A stretch of 64,000 nucleotides of DNA from Ilex aquifolium (taxonomy: Eukaryota; Streptophyta; Magnoliopsida; Aquifoliales; Aquifoliaceae): positions 25,572,811 through 25,636,810 of the forward strand of contig OX637403.1 of assembly GCA_951799425.1 (NCBI GenBank), in the 5' to 3' direction. A model generated the notes under the pieces. It saw nothing but the letters and a program-made list of their open reading frames with translations. It had not been told where the DNA came from and did not search any database. The first letter of the stretch is position 1; each line of letters begins with the position of its first letter. This document shows positions 43,911 to 56,019 of the stretch, one piece after another. The position numbers and the translations under genes were made by a program.

Positions 43911-46900
43911 AGACAGTTCTGTTTTTTTTTTTTTTTTTTTCTGGTTCTGTTTTTTTTTTCTAGCGATGAACAGTACGCACGGATGAACAATTTTTTTTTT
44001 TTTACTGCACATACCTTTGATTTCTGATTTTTATTTTTTTTTTAACTGGACAGCATGATGAACAGTAGCGATGAACAGTGTTGCTGTTTTTTGTTTTGTG
44101 GGTGATTTGTACGAGTCGAAGTTGGGCTCTGATACCAAATTGATGTAGATCGCAATAAGGAAAAATTAGGTATGAGAATGGAAGAAGAAGAAGATAAGAA
44201 AGGGATGAGAACAGAGAGAGAATTTGAGGAAGAATGATTCAATATCAATAATCAATAATAATCAAAGTCTATTCCAAAACAAATACCATATCCCCTATAT
44301 ATATAAGAAGAGCACAAATCCTAAAAGAACTCTAAAAGAAATAAATAGTCAAAATGACAACTAAACACTTATAAGTTAAAATAAAATACTTAAAAGATAA
44401 ATACTAAAAGTATCTAAATAACTATCATAATTAATCTATAATATATATCCAATTCCTACACGATCTCCATCAAATGACATTTGCAATATTGTGGTAGTTA
44501 TGGTTATGCTTGGATTTAGGATTTGAGTGGTGGTTTTGTTGTGAAGAACGTGGATATTATGACTTAAAAGTAAAGTATAAAAATATTACATACACGACAC
44601 ACACAACACACACGCAGACCACCCCATTGCCACCAACCAAAATCACCAATCACAACCCCACCCACTTCTTGCACATAAACTGTTTGTTGAAATGCCTCAA
44701 AAAATAATTTTCCTTGCTTTTATTTATTTTGGTGGTTTTGTTAATTTGTATGGCATGGGTGTTGTTTTGGGTAGTTTGATTTTTTTCATTTTTTAATTGT
44801 TATTGGGTAGCCCAGTTTAACTTTAACGTTATCAGGTCGCAATTGCTATGGTGTCAACACAAATCGTTTGATTTTCCATGCATGTGATAGAATCAGAAAG
44901 ATATCTCTGAGGAACAGTGCCTCAAGAATAAGATATTGAGAAAATTCCTTTTTTCCTGTCACTTTATTTACTCATTCACATTATACTCCGTGATTAAATT
45001 TATTGCATATCACTTGAGTAATTTCCTTGAGTTTTACTTCAGATCAGAGGTCGTCATTAGTCAGAACATGGGAAGAAAGTAAGAAATCAGAAGCTCAGAA
45101 CATGTTAGTTTCTTGGTGTGTGTACTCTATTTTAAAATTCGTTTGCGTCCAATTAGTTTTTTTTTTCGCTTTCTTGATTTTAAAAAATAAAGGCTAAATA
45201 TCAATCTATGTTTATCAATTGGTGACCTTTTGAACTTGGTGATCGTAGGGTTAAGGCTGGTTCTCAATGAAGGAGTATTTATTCATTCTTTGGTCCAATT
45301 CTCTTTTGATCACCTTGATTTTTTATCTGTCTTGACAAATGAACTTGAAAAGGCTCATGCTAAAAGTGTTATTTTTAATAGTTTATTATAAACTTTGTCT
45401 GTATATGTTTTATGTTGTATTTTATTAGGCTTTTAGTTGTAAAGTTTGATATGTAACTTAAGGATCATGAAGGTTTATGATGTATAATGTCTTTGTAATA
45501 AATAGTAGTTGCTTTGATTATTTCCACATATTTCCGTTGATTTGGCGTCTCTATGCTGCTATGATATCATCTCTTGGGTTTGGAATGTGATTGTCAGACA
45601 AGTCTCTATGTTGCTATCTTGTCATTTAATTATTCTATGCCAAATTGTGTTCTTTCTTATAATTTAATAGCATTGTGTGGTGGTTTAAAATCATGGCATT
45701 TGCAATGTTGTGGTAGTTATGGTTATGCTTGGATTTAGGATTTGGGTGGTGGTTTTGTTGTGAAGATCGTGGATAGTATGACTTAAAAGTAAAGTATAAA
45801 AATATTACATACACGACACACACAACACACACGCAGACCACCCCATTGCCACCAACCAAAATCACCAATCACAACCCCCACCCACTTCTGGCACATAAAC
45901 TGTTTGTTGAAATGCCTCAAAAAAATAATTTTCCTTTTTTTTTTATTTATTTTGGTGGTTTTGTTAATTTGTATGGACTGGGTGTTGTTTTTGGTAGTTT
46001 GATTTTTTCCATTTTTTAATTGTTATTGGGTAACCCAGTTTAATTTTAACGTTATCAGGTCGCAATTGCTTTGGTGTCTAAACAAATCATTTGATTTTCC
46101 ATGCATGTGATAGAATCAGAAAGATATCTCTGAGGAACAGTGCCTCAAGAATAAGATATTGAAAAAATTCTTTTTTTCCTGTCACTTTATTTACTCATTC
46201 ACATTGTATTCCGTGATTAAATTTATTGCCTATCACTTGAGTAATTTCCTTGAGTTTTACTTCAGATTAGAGGCCGTCATTAATCAGAACATGGGAAGAA
46301 AGTGAGAAATCAAAAGCGAAGAACATGTTAGTTTCTTGGTGTGTGTACGCTATTTTAAAATTGGTTTGCGTCCAATTAGTTTTTTCTTCGCTTTCTTGAT
46401 TTTGAAAAATAAAGGCTAAATATCAATCTATGTTTATCAATTGGTGACCTTTTGAACTTGGTGATCGTAGGGTTAAGGTTGGTTCTCAATGATGGAGTAT
46501 TTATTTATTCTTTGGTCCAATTCTCTTTTGATCATCTTGATTTTTTATTTGTATTGACAAATCAACTTAAAAACGCTCATGCTAAAAGTGGTGTTTTTAA
46601 TAGTTTATTATAAATTTTGCATGTATATGTTTTATGTTGTATTTTATTAGGCTTTTAGTTGTAAAGTTTGATATGTAACTTAAGGATCATGAAGGTTTAT
46701 GGTGTATAATGCCTTTGTAATAAATAGTAGTTGTTTTGATTATTTCCACATATTTCCGTTGATTTGGTATCTCTATGCTGCTATGATATCATCTCTTGGG
46801 TTTGGAATGTGATTGTCAGACAAGTCTCTATGTTGCTATGTTGTCATTTAATTATTCTATGTCAAATTGTGTTCTTTTTTATAATTTAATAGCATTGTGA

Positions 46901-48398
46901 GGTGGTATAAAATCATGACCTTTGCAATGTTGTGGTAGTTATAGTTATGCTTGGATTTAGGATTTGGGTGGTGGTTTTGATGTGAAGATCGTGGTTATTA
47001 TGACTTAAAAATAAAGTATAAAAATATTACATACACGACACACACAACACATACACAGACCACCCCATTGCCACCAACCAAAATCACCAATCCCAACCCC
47101 ACCCACTTCTTGCACATAAATTTTTTGTTTAAATGCCTCGAAAAATAATTTTCCTTGCTATGATTTATTTTGGTGGTTTTGTTAATTTGTATGGACTAGG
47201 TGGTGTTTTTGGTAGTTTGATTTTTTCCATTTTTTAATTGTTATTGGGTAACCCAGTTTAACTTTAACGTTATCAGGTCGCAATTGCTATGGTGTCAACA
47301 CAAATCGTTTGATTTTCCATGCATGTGATAGAATCAAAAAGATATCTCTGAGGAACAGTGCCTCAATAATAAGATATTGAGAAAATTCTTTTTTTTCTGT
47401 CACTTTATTTACTCATTCACATTGTACTCCTTGATTAAATTTATTGCCTATCACTTGGGTAATTTCATTGAGTTTTACTTCAGATCAGAGGCCGTCATTA
47501 ATCAGAACATGAGAAGAAAGTAAGAATTCAGAAGCTAAGAACATGTTAGTTTCTTGGTGTGTGTGCTCCATTTTAAAATTGGTTTGCGTCCAATTAGTTT
47601 TTTCTACACTTTATTGATTTTGAAAAATAAAGGTTAACTATCAAGCTATATTTATCAATTTGTGACCTTTTGAACTTGGTGATTGTAGGGTTAAGGCAGG
47701 TTCTCAATGATGGAGTATTTATTTATTATTTGGTCCAATTCTCTTTTGATCACCTAAATTTTTTATTTGTATTGACAAATGAACTTAAAAAGGCTCATGC
47801 TAAAAGTGTTGTTTTTAATAGTTTATTGTAAACTTTGCCTGTATATGTTTTATGTTGTATTTTATTAGGCTTTTAGTTGTAAAGTTTGATATGTAACTTA
47901 AGGATCATGAAGGTTTATGGTGTATAATGTCTTTGTAATAAATAGTAGTTGCTTTGATTATTTCCACATCTTTCCGTTGATTTGGCGTCTCTATGCTGCT
48001 ATGATATCATCTCTTGGGTTTGGAATGTGATTGTCAGACAAGTCTCTATGTTGCTATCTTGTCATTTAATTATTCTATGCCAAATTGTGTTCTTTTTGAT
48101 AATTTAATAGTATTGTGTGGTGGTATAAAATCATGGCCTTTGCAATGTTGTGGTAGTTATGGTTATGCTTGGATTTAGGATTTGGGTGGTGGTTTTGTTG
48201 TGAAGATCGTGGTTATTATGACTTAAAAGTAAAGTATAAAAATATTACATACACAACACACACAACACACATGCAGACCACCCCATTGCCACCAACCAAA
48301 ATCACCAATCACAACCCAACCCTCTTCTTGCACATAAACTGTTTGTTGACATGCCTCACAAAATAATTTTCCTTGCTTTGATTTGTTTTGATTGTTTT

Positions 48399-49048
48399 TG
48401 TAAAAGGCAAAAATGTGATTACCTCTTATTGAAGTAAAAGTTTGGTATTGATGGTATTGAGTTCTTCTGAACGTAATCTCCCGGCCTCTTTCTTGCAAAA
48501 CGAGCAAACTGCCCAAGATCGAAGTGCTTCGATCGAAGGCACTCCGATGCTTAAGTCAGTATTGGTTTTGATTGAATTGCTAATAGACAGGGAGAGTTCA
48601 GCGTACCTTTCTCCTTGTACCCTTGCTCCTTTTATAGATCTCTGTTCAGTTAGGGATTCCATGGTTTTCGGCTCATGGTGGTACACCTTCCTCCAATTAG
48701 GCTGCTCTAGTTGGGAAGTTGCTGATATCTCTCTAGAAATTCCTTCTTCAGAGCCTATAATCTCGACAATTTGTTTTGCCAGAATGCCTGAGTTACAGGC
48801 ATTTCCTTAGCTCTATAGTTACTGTTTTGGAACAGCTCGGTCATGACGAGGACCGAGCTTATCTATTCATTACCGAGCTCAACTGTTCATTGTCGAGCTT
48901 AACTGTTCATTACCGAGCTCTTTGATCGGTTCGGTTGAAGCTGTTGACTCTATATATAAATATTTTTCAATCACGTGCTGGTCTTGTCTTGCTCACGTGG
49001 ATTCATTAAATGCCAGTGCATGTGTCATATTAGGGGACACCCTCTTCA
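48399..49048 (-). mobile_element. Probable solo LTR (650 bp) in array unit five
   Basis: It interrupts an array unit exactly: + strand ends are TGTAAAAGGC and CCTCTTCA (TG...CA). Flanking 5-mers gtttt / gattt match the gtttt of intact units with one change. The minus strand has CTATAAAAGGAG (about 48,633), as in the Tat LTRs, and three copies of an accgagctcaactgttcatt-like phrase lie at 48,870-48,920. No internal region is present, so it is the product of LTR-LTR recombination. Family uncertain, Tat-like by composition. Confidence 0.75.
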
Positions 49049-51177
49049 GATTTGTTAATTTGTATGGACTGAGTGCTGTTTTTTGTATTTTGTATTTTGA
49101 TTTTTTCTATTTTTTTATTGTTATTGGGTAACCCAGTTTAACTTTAACGTTATCAGGTCGCGATTGTTATGGTGTCAACACAGATCGTTTGATTTTCCAT
49201 GCAAGTTATAGAATCAGAAAGATATCTCTAAGGAACAGTGCCTCAAAAATAAGATATTGAGAAAATTCTTTTTTTTCTGTCACTTTATTTACTCATTCAC
49301 ATTGTACTTCGTGATTAAATTTATTGCATATCACTTGAGTTTTACTTCAAATCAGATGCCGTCATTAGTCAGAACATAGGAAGAAAGTGAGAAATCAGAA
49401 GCTAAGAACATGTTAGCTTCTTGGTGTGTGTACTCTATTTTAAAATTGGTTTGCGTCCAATTAGTTTTTGCTTCGCTTTCTTGATTTTGAAAAATAAAGG
49501 CTAAATATCAATCTATGTTTATCAATTGGTGACCTTTTGAACTTGGTGATCGTAGGGTTAAGGCTGGTTCTCAATGAAGGAGTATTTATTCATTCTTTGG
49601 TCCAATTCTCTTTTGATCACCTTGATTTTTTATCTGTCTTGACAAATGAACTTGAAAAGGCTCATGCTAAAAGTGTTATTTTTAATAGTTTATTATAAAC
49701 TTTGTCTGTATATGTTTTATGTTGTATTTTATTAGGCTTTTAGTTGTAAAGTTTGATATGTAACTTAAGGATCATGAAGGTTTATGGTGTATAATGTCTT
49801 TGTAATAAATAGTAATTGCTTTGATTATTTCCACATATTTCCGTTGATTTGGCATCTCTATGCTGCTATGATATCATCTCTTGGGTTTAGAATGTGATTG
49901 TCAGACAAGTTTCTATATTGCTATCTTATCATTTAATTATTCTATTCCAAATTGTGTTCTTTTTTATAATTTAATAGCATTGTGTGGTGGTATAAAATTA
50001 TGGTCTTTGCAATGTTGTGGTAGTTATGGTTATGCTTGGATTTATGATTTAGATGGTGGTTTTGTTGTGAAGATCGTGGTTATTTTGGCTTAAAAGTAAA
50101 GTATAAAAATATTACATTCACGACACACACAACACACACGCAGACCACCCCATTGCCACCAACCAAAATCACCAATCACAACCCAACCCTCTTCTTGCAC
50201 ATAAACTGTTTGTTGAAATGCCTCACAAAATAATTTTCCTTACTTTTATTTATTTTGATGGTTTTGTTAATTTGTATGGACTGGGTGTTGTTTTTGGTAG
50301 TTTTATTTTTTCTATTTTTTGATTGTTATTGGGTAACCCACTTTAACGTTATCAGGTCGCGATTGCTATGGTGTCAACACAGAGCGTTTGATTTTGCACC
50401 TCCAATTTGATCGTTTGATCGCGATTGCTAGCTTCTTCACATCAAAAAAAAAAAAAAAAAAAAAACAGACACTCCAATTTACCTTAATCCTATATTCTTC
50501 TTCACAATAATATGAACTTATTCACTTGCACCTCCGATCACATTACCGAGGTTTTTTCATTTGGTAAAATCTCAGAGGCCGCTTCATTTTTGGAAGTTAA
50601 ACCATCAACTAAAAGACACCAAAACACATCGGTCGGGATTTTGCAGAATACTATCGGATAAATGTGCAAAAAATTATAGATAAACAATGTTTTACAAGCC
50701 GAGGGATTCAAGCCATACCGTGTGTTAAACAAGCCCAGGAATTCAAACCATATCAGACTCGAGTTCAATGATAATGACTGGAGATTTAACTCAAACGAGC
50801 AGCTTGAAAATCATGATATATCGGATCAAATTAGTTACGAGTCATTTGAACCATGAACTCATAGTTAATGAGCAGACAAAACCAATTCTAGAGCTGAAAA
50901 GAAGCACTTAACACTTGACAATGGTGGGGGAAGAGAAACAGGAAATCAACAACTCCTCCCTCCCCTCTTATCTAAACATGTTTCCAAACTCTCCACAAAG
51001 CCCAAATGATTAATGTACAACATGTCAAACAAGCCAAAAAGGAATATATTTTATCAACCATTCTCATACATATATTGAATCAACAATGCAGGGATTGAAC
51101 TGTATGATTTATTTTCGGAACCAAGGATAAGCAACTCTAGAGTCAGAATATGTGTAAGAGGACTGTAAAGCATAAAA

Positions 51178-52634
51178 TCACTTCCACTTCTTGAACTTTC
51201 CTCCATGCATCCCATGCTTATTATGCTTGCCGAATTTCCCGTGCTTCCCATGCTTGAACTTCCCTTGACCATGTCCATAGTTTCCACCATGTGACATATG
51301 GGCACCTCCATATGGCATTGGCGTGTGACCACCTCCATATGGCATTGGCGTGTGGCCACCTCCATATGGCATTGGCGTGTGGCCACCTCCATATGGCATT
51401 GGCGTGTGGGAACTACCACGTATCATGTTGGCACCATAAGCTGCTGCTGCGGCTGCAGCACCCCCAGCAAGCATTGCTCCTACTCCAGGTCCAGGCCCTG
51501 AAAACAGTATGTCAAGGAACTCAGCATACAACAACATCAATAAGACATATTTGGATTTTCACCATCCTCATACAACCAAAGCACTTAAATATATGCCCAC
51601 TGGATACATCTCTCCATACTGACAATTATCAGGCATTTGCTTACAAACACCTGGATATGCGTGTTCACTCGCCTAAACACTTGGACATACTAGCAGAGGT
51701 ATCCATCTTCAATTGTCTTACAAACCATGCATACATGGCCTCAAGCAAGCCCATCATAAAGGGTCTTCTTTCTTTCATATGTTTTTTTCTGTCTGTATAG
51801 TTGTTCACCATACTTGAACACATTAAAGAGAAAAGTAAATAATATTCATATTTATGACGGGGGTCTCACATACATGTCAAAAATACCAAACCCCATGTCT
51901 CTGTCCCAACACTTGTCTCTATATACATGGTTCATCATAGTTATCCAAGGCAATTTCCAAAATGAAGTTCATTTAACTGGTGTATAGGGATTTCACGTGA
52001 AACCAAGATGAACCCAAATTACCAGTACTTATAAGCAGGATTAGCAATGACATTTCTACCAACTCAAACAAGCCTTCGAGTCATTAAAAGGGCACATTAT
52101 CATTCTTATCCAGAACATACAGTACATTAGACAAACAGTCCTTGTCATCTTGATAATGGATGTATATGCAATTCTACATCCCAAGGCCAAATGTTCTAAA
52201 ATCAATAACAAGTTATTAGAATCTGAGAAATTCTATCTATACATTTTTTCAATTACTTCTAACGGAAAGATGTCATATGAACCACATTTTGGAGCAAGAA
52301 CCCGTGAGTAATCATGGCGTAGTTGCTTGCCAACAAAATCTCAATAGTAAACCAGTTTAGAAACCATACCCGAGTGCTGTGGTGGAGCAGAGGGACCAGC
52401 ATAACCAGATGGTGGGTATGCACCAGGGTATTGTCCTGCTGGTGGATAGCCTTGTGGGGGATATCCCTGGGGAGGGTATCCCTGGGGAGGGTACCCCTGG
52501 GGAGGGTACCCCTGTTGAGGGTATCCTGATGGTGGATAACCTTGGGAAGGGTTCTGTCCAGGAAGATAATGACCAAGACTTGAAAACAGCCCTTTGTCAG
52601 CTGATTCATCATGCTTGTCCTTCCCACCTCCCAT
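51178..52634 (-). CDS. Glycine-rich protein A3-like (GRP2)
   Basis: Two exons, 52,634-52,370 and 51,497-51,178, in frame to 194 aa. Same architecture as GRP1: MGGGKDKHD start, five YPPQG repeats, YPGAYPPSGYAGPSAPP, Ala run, four HTPMPYGGG repeats (GRP1 has two with M instead of T), and the KFKHGKHGKFGKHNKHG tail. Local changes include GQNPSQ for GQYPPQ and GPGPG for GHGPG at the exon junction. Splice sites match GRP1. Both copies are intact, so both could be expressed. Function of the family is poorly known; self-association through XYPPX repeats is inference. Confidence 0.9.
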
Positions 52635-54569
52635 GTTTCTTCACAACAAATCAAGTAGTACTACCTAAGAATCGACGACGAATCTGTAAGATGAACACAA
52701 AGGCAAAGCAAATTGAGCACGTTTCCTGCGAGTGAAACACCTTTAAGCCCAGGAATGCTTACAATGATACGCAAAAACTATAATCAAGATCCAATAACCC
52801 ATCATATATTATGTTTGAACCAATCTACTCAGCCAATAATTTCAGAATAAGAACACGTATTCAACCATCTCTAAAAGTCTGCTCATCAATCTCAAACCCA
52901 AAGCAAAACAGGTTCAGGTCTGCCATCAATCTCAAACCCAAACCCAAACATTATTTTTCACTCTCCTTTGTTTTTGCATGTTTTAAAAAAAAAAAATTGA
53001 GCACTTTAAAGCATGTGAGGTTCAGGTTGGGTAGTTGCCAGCACACCCTGTGTGCTGACATAAACACAATACATGGTCAACTCTACTGATAACCACATGA
53101 TGTGTTATACGGGCAACTTTAATTTATGGCAACTTCCTAGCACGTCAACTTGGTAAATAAACTGGCATCCTAATCTCGACAAACAAAAGGAGAAATAAGT
53201 GTTTTTGTTAAGAAGCTCATACCTGTATGCAGATGCATACCTGCATACAGAAAAGGAAGAGAAGAAGACAGAGAAAAAAAGAGGCAAGGGGGAAGAGCTT
53301 CTTTCCATGACCAAGTTAGAGAATTTTAAAATTTGTTTCAGCCAAGAAACCCAACTAAACATGCATGCACCTCAACAAAACAAAACTTGAAGATACAAGC
53401 AAAGTCTAAAACACAAATCTGAATTTTTGGCACGATCCTGAGAGGTGCCTCAAATAGAAGAGCGAATTGATTGAAATCCAATAAGATCTGATCCTTATGT
53501 AGAATATGATAATCTTGCTTTATTAAGCACAATAATGAGACTAGACTAGAGTTCAGACAGAACAAAAACAAACCCAGAGACACAATTAGATTTGTTCGTT
53601 TGATACAACAAATTGCAATGTGTAGCGAAATTCTGATCTAGTGTTTTGAAAAGCAAGTTTTGTATCTAAGAAAATATTCATATATCACATCAATCACACC
53701 GTTAAAATCAATAAGAGTAAAGATTAAATAAAAATAAACACGTAGTGGAAAAATTCAAACCTAATATCATAAATAGTCAGTTAAATAGAACAACAAAACC
53801 AAGTAATTCCAAGTGTTCTGCCTGTAAAATGGCAGCAAACTGATCGCAGAAACTAACTAGAATGACAAAAGAATCTCGTAAAACAACATGAACACAATTA
53901 TATAACATCTTTAGATCAATCATATGTGTTGGGTCAACAATATGCCCTCCCCAACATTTTCGATCTAGTAGGGCGATGTCTGACCTCGTCCTGTTTGTGT
54001 TAAGAGTGCTCTTATCCTAAATAAATTATACCTATTTACATACTAGAAGATCATCAATCAAACCCAATTCAAAAGTGGAGATACCTATGCAACTTAGGAG
54101 AAAATGCAGGATCAGAAAACAAAACAGAACTTCAAGATCCGCAAACATACACATCCTTTGGAGACCCATACAAGCCAAAACCTCAACGTGACTAAAAACC
54201 AGGCAGATCTGATTAATAAACTTGAGAGCTAAGTAACCCACGTTCCCAACTCATAAAAACAAAGTCAAACCTTGACACAATCAAAATAAAAAAAATAAAC
54301 CCATACACAACAAGAAGAAACCAGATCAACATCTGTTTTCACCCATGAAAAACTTTCCCAAATTACAAGAACCAAGTCAGCAGAAAACATAGAATCAAAA
54401 TAGAAATAAACACATTCATGGCTCATCCCATGATTTCTAAACAACACAAACATCCAAAGTTTGTAGACAATGAGAAAAAATAAGGTCATCACTAATCTTT
54501 ATCCACCCACATGCTATCATACCAAGTAAATGCATTGAAACATAATCAAGAAAGAGAGAGAGAGAGAGA

Positions 54570-54765
54570 AAGAGGGGCTTACCGGGTCACCTTGAGAAGC
54601 TGGAAGGAGATATTTTGGAGTAATCAATCTTCAGATAAAATGAATCAGATGGAGAGTGGGATTATATATTGGTTTCTTTTGGATATATATTCGATCCCAT
54701 GCGTTACCGCAACGCGTATGTGACGGGTTAAAAGATCTATAGCGCGTGCATTACCACGTGTATGG
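54570..54765 (-). promoter_or_regulatory. GRP2 promoter and leader exon
   Basis: TATATAAT (minus strand) at 54,661-54,668 and G-box CACGTG at 54,755-54,760. The leader exon ends CTCAAGGTGACCCG followed by a good donor GTAAGC (about 54,583). A GA microsatellite lies just inside the intron (about 54,551-54,573). One ACGCGT of copy 1 is ACGGGT here. Confidence 0.6.
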
Positions 54766-55138
54766 TTTGGTCGACTACGAATTATTTTCTTTATTTGGCA
54801 ACTACGAAACTTAATTCTCAAGCTATTACTATTATCAGACAGTAGGGGGGGTCGATTGGAAAAAGTGTGAATTCACAGGGTCAAAAGTAAATCATATGGA
54901 ACTTTATGGGGAGCATATTGTCATTAGAACAAAGCTAACTATTTATAAGACGATGGGCAGAAAAATAAAAAACACATCTCTATATTATATTTTAATGTAG
55001 TGGGATATCTGAAATTTTCTGAATTTTTAATCTTAGAAAATTATAAAAAGATTAGGTAGGTCTTATGAATTGTTCTTTTAAAAATCTAATATATATGATA
55101 AAGATAATCTGTATATATCTAACAACTGTATCTATTAA

Positions 55139-56019
55139 TCTACATATATCTAACAACTTTATATCTATTATTTTTTTAATTTTATTTTCTTTCTTTCTTT
55201 CTTGGATATAAATAACTCTCTCATCTAAACATATTATTTGTTTACGTACGGTAGCATATAATTAATGTTATTAGAACAAAATAAATATACATATAATCAT
55301 AATAATAATGTTCAAGTGAAATATTTTCTAGAAAAAAAAAAACACAGTACTGGTATTTACAATCATTCTATTAGACTATGGACCATGTGATTTGTTGCAC
55401 TTATTAAAGCAATAAAAAAGATTTTTGAAATGAGTGCAAGAGGAAGCTAAAAATCTGTTGATATTTATCAAATCTTGCTCTTTAATCCAATTTAATTTTG
55501 TAACCTCAATAATATTACTAATTGAACACAGAATATCCAAAGAAATTTAATTTTTCTATTATTTTTTCTGAAATTATTATTTTTTTGTAACCTCAACTAT
55601 TACAAATTTGGAGTATAGAGCTAACTTCACTAAGGCCTACATTTTAGAAACATTCATATGCAAAAGGAAAGTGATCCACAAAACCCAAAATATATCCCAA
55701 CACTCTGAGCCAATGGGCTCAGAATATAACCTACTGCAACATCGTATGAACCAGCCAGCTGCCTTGTTCAAACAGTAGCATGAAGCACAGGAAAGACGAG
55801 CAGGAACAATGGCTGATGCAAACTGAAACTGACAATTGGTGAGATAATAAGACAGATGAAGAGAAGGGTAATAAATACCATCACCCTCTAAAACTGACTA
55901 ATCTATCAATTTATTTGTAACTAGTAACATTAAGTGGCCAACAACTTCCCAATGGTGAAATCAAAACAGTTCATGCTAATTCTTCAGCACGCTCGAACAT
56001 CCACCTGGTAAAGACGATA
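55139..56019. other. Intergenic region between GRP2 and SKIP31
   Basis: No gene. Contains a ctttctttctttctt microsatellite (about 55,188) and AT-rich DNA. The right end (from about 55,650) is probably the 3'UTR of SKIP31. Confidence 0.4.

Larger units (their letters stand above)
41554..44472 (-). mobile_element. Non-autonomous, gag-only LTR retrotransposon inside the array
   Basis: LTRs at 41,554-41,922 (369 bp) and 44,141-44,472 (332 bp), both TGATG...CATCA; the size difference is mainly in an AG-rich repeat. On the minus strand a primer-binding site TGGTATCAGAGC (initiator tRNA-Met type) lies at 44,126-44,137 next to the right LTR, and a purine tract GGAGGAGAA adjoins the left LTR. The internal region is only 2.2 kb and holds a broken gag but no protease, RT, RNase H or integrase. 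Target duplication is not clear (catgg / aatga). Confidence 0.85.
40388..50426. repeat. Tandem array of a 1.22-kb unit, with two retroelement insertions
   Basis: The phrase ccattgccaccaacc marks units at 40,447, 44,622, 45,841, 47,063, 48,281 and 50,148. Uninterrupted spacings are 1219, 1222 and 1218 bp; the first unit is lengthened by a 2.9-kb LTR element (41,554-44,472) and the fifth by a 650-bp solo LTR (48,399-49,048). Five full units and partial ends. Each unit has a CA-rich stretch, gttatcaggtcgc..attgctatggtgtc, a segment ending tcagaacatgggaagaaagt, and an AT-rich remainder. No conserved coding frame: the best short frame carries a stop in the unit at about 46,070. Function unknown. 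Confidence 0.9.
50427..55138. repeat. Segmental duplication, copy 2 (4.7 kb, with GRP2)
   Basis: Direct copy of 35,093-39,806. The left junction shares gcta with copy 1. On the right, the sequence passes smoothly through ttaatctacatatatc, where copy 1 has the Helitron-type end. Confidence 0.95.

Noticed and set aside
48442..48810. 122-codon ORF inside the 650-bp insertion
   Set aside because: Lies within a probable solo LTR and shows no family resemblance.
50427..50431. CTAG as a possible 3' end of the Helitron starting at 39,807
   Set aside because: It is followed by C rather than T, has no stem-loop with a loop just before it, and falls in bases shared with the duplicated block.
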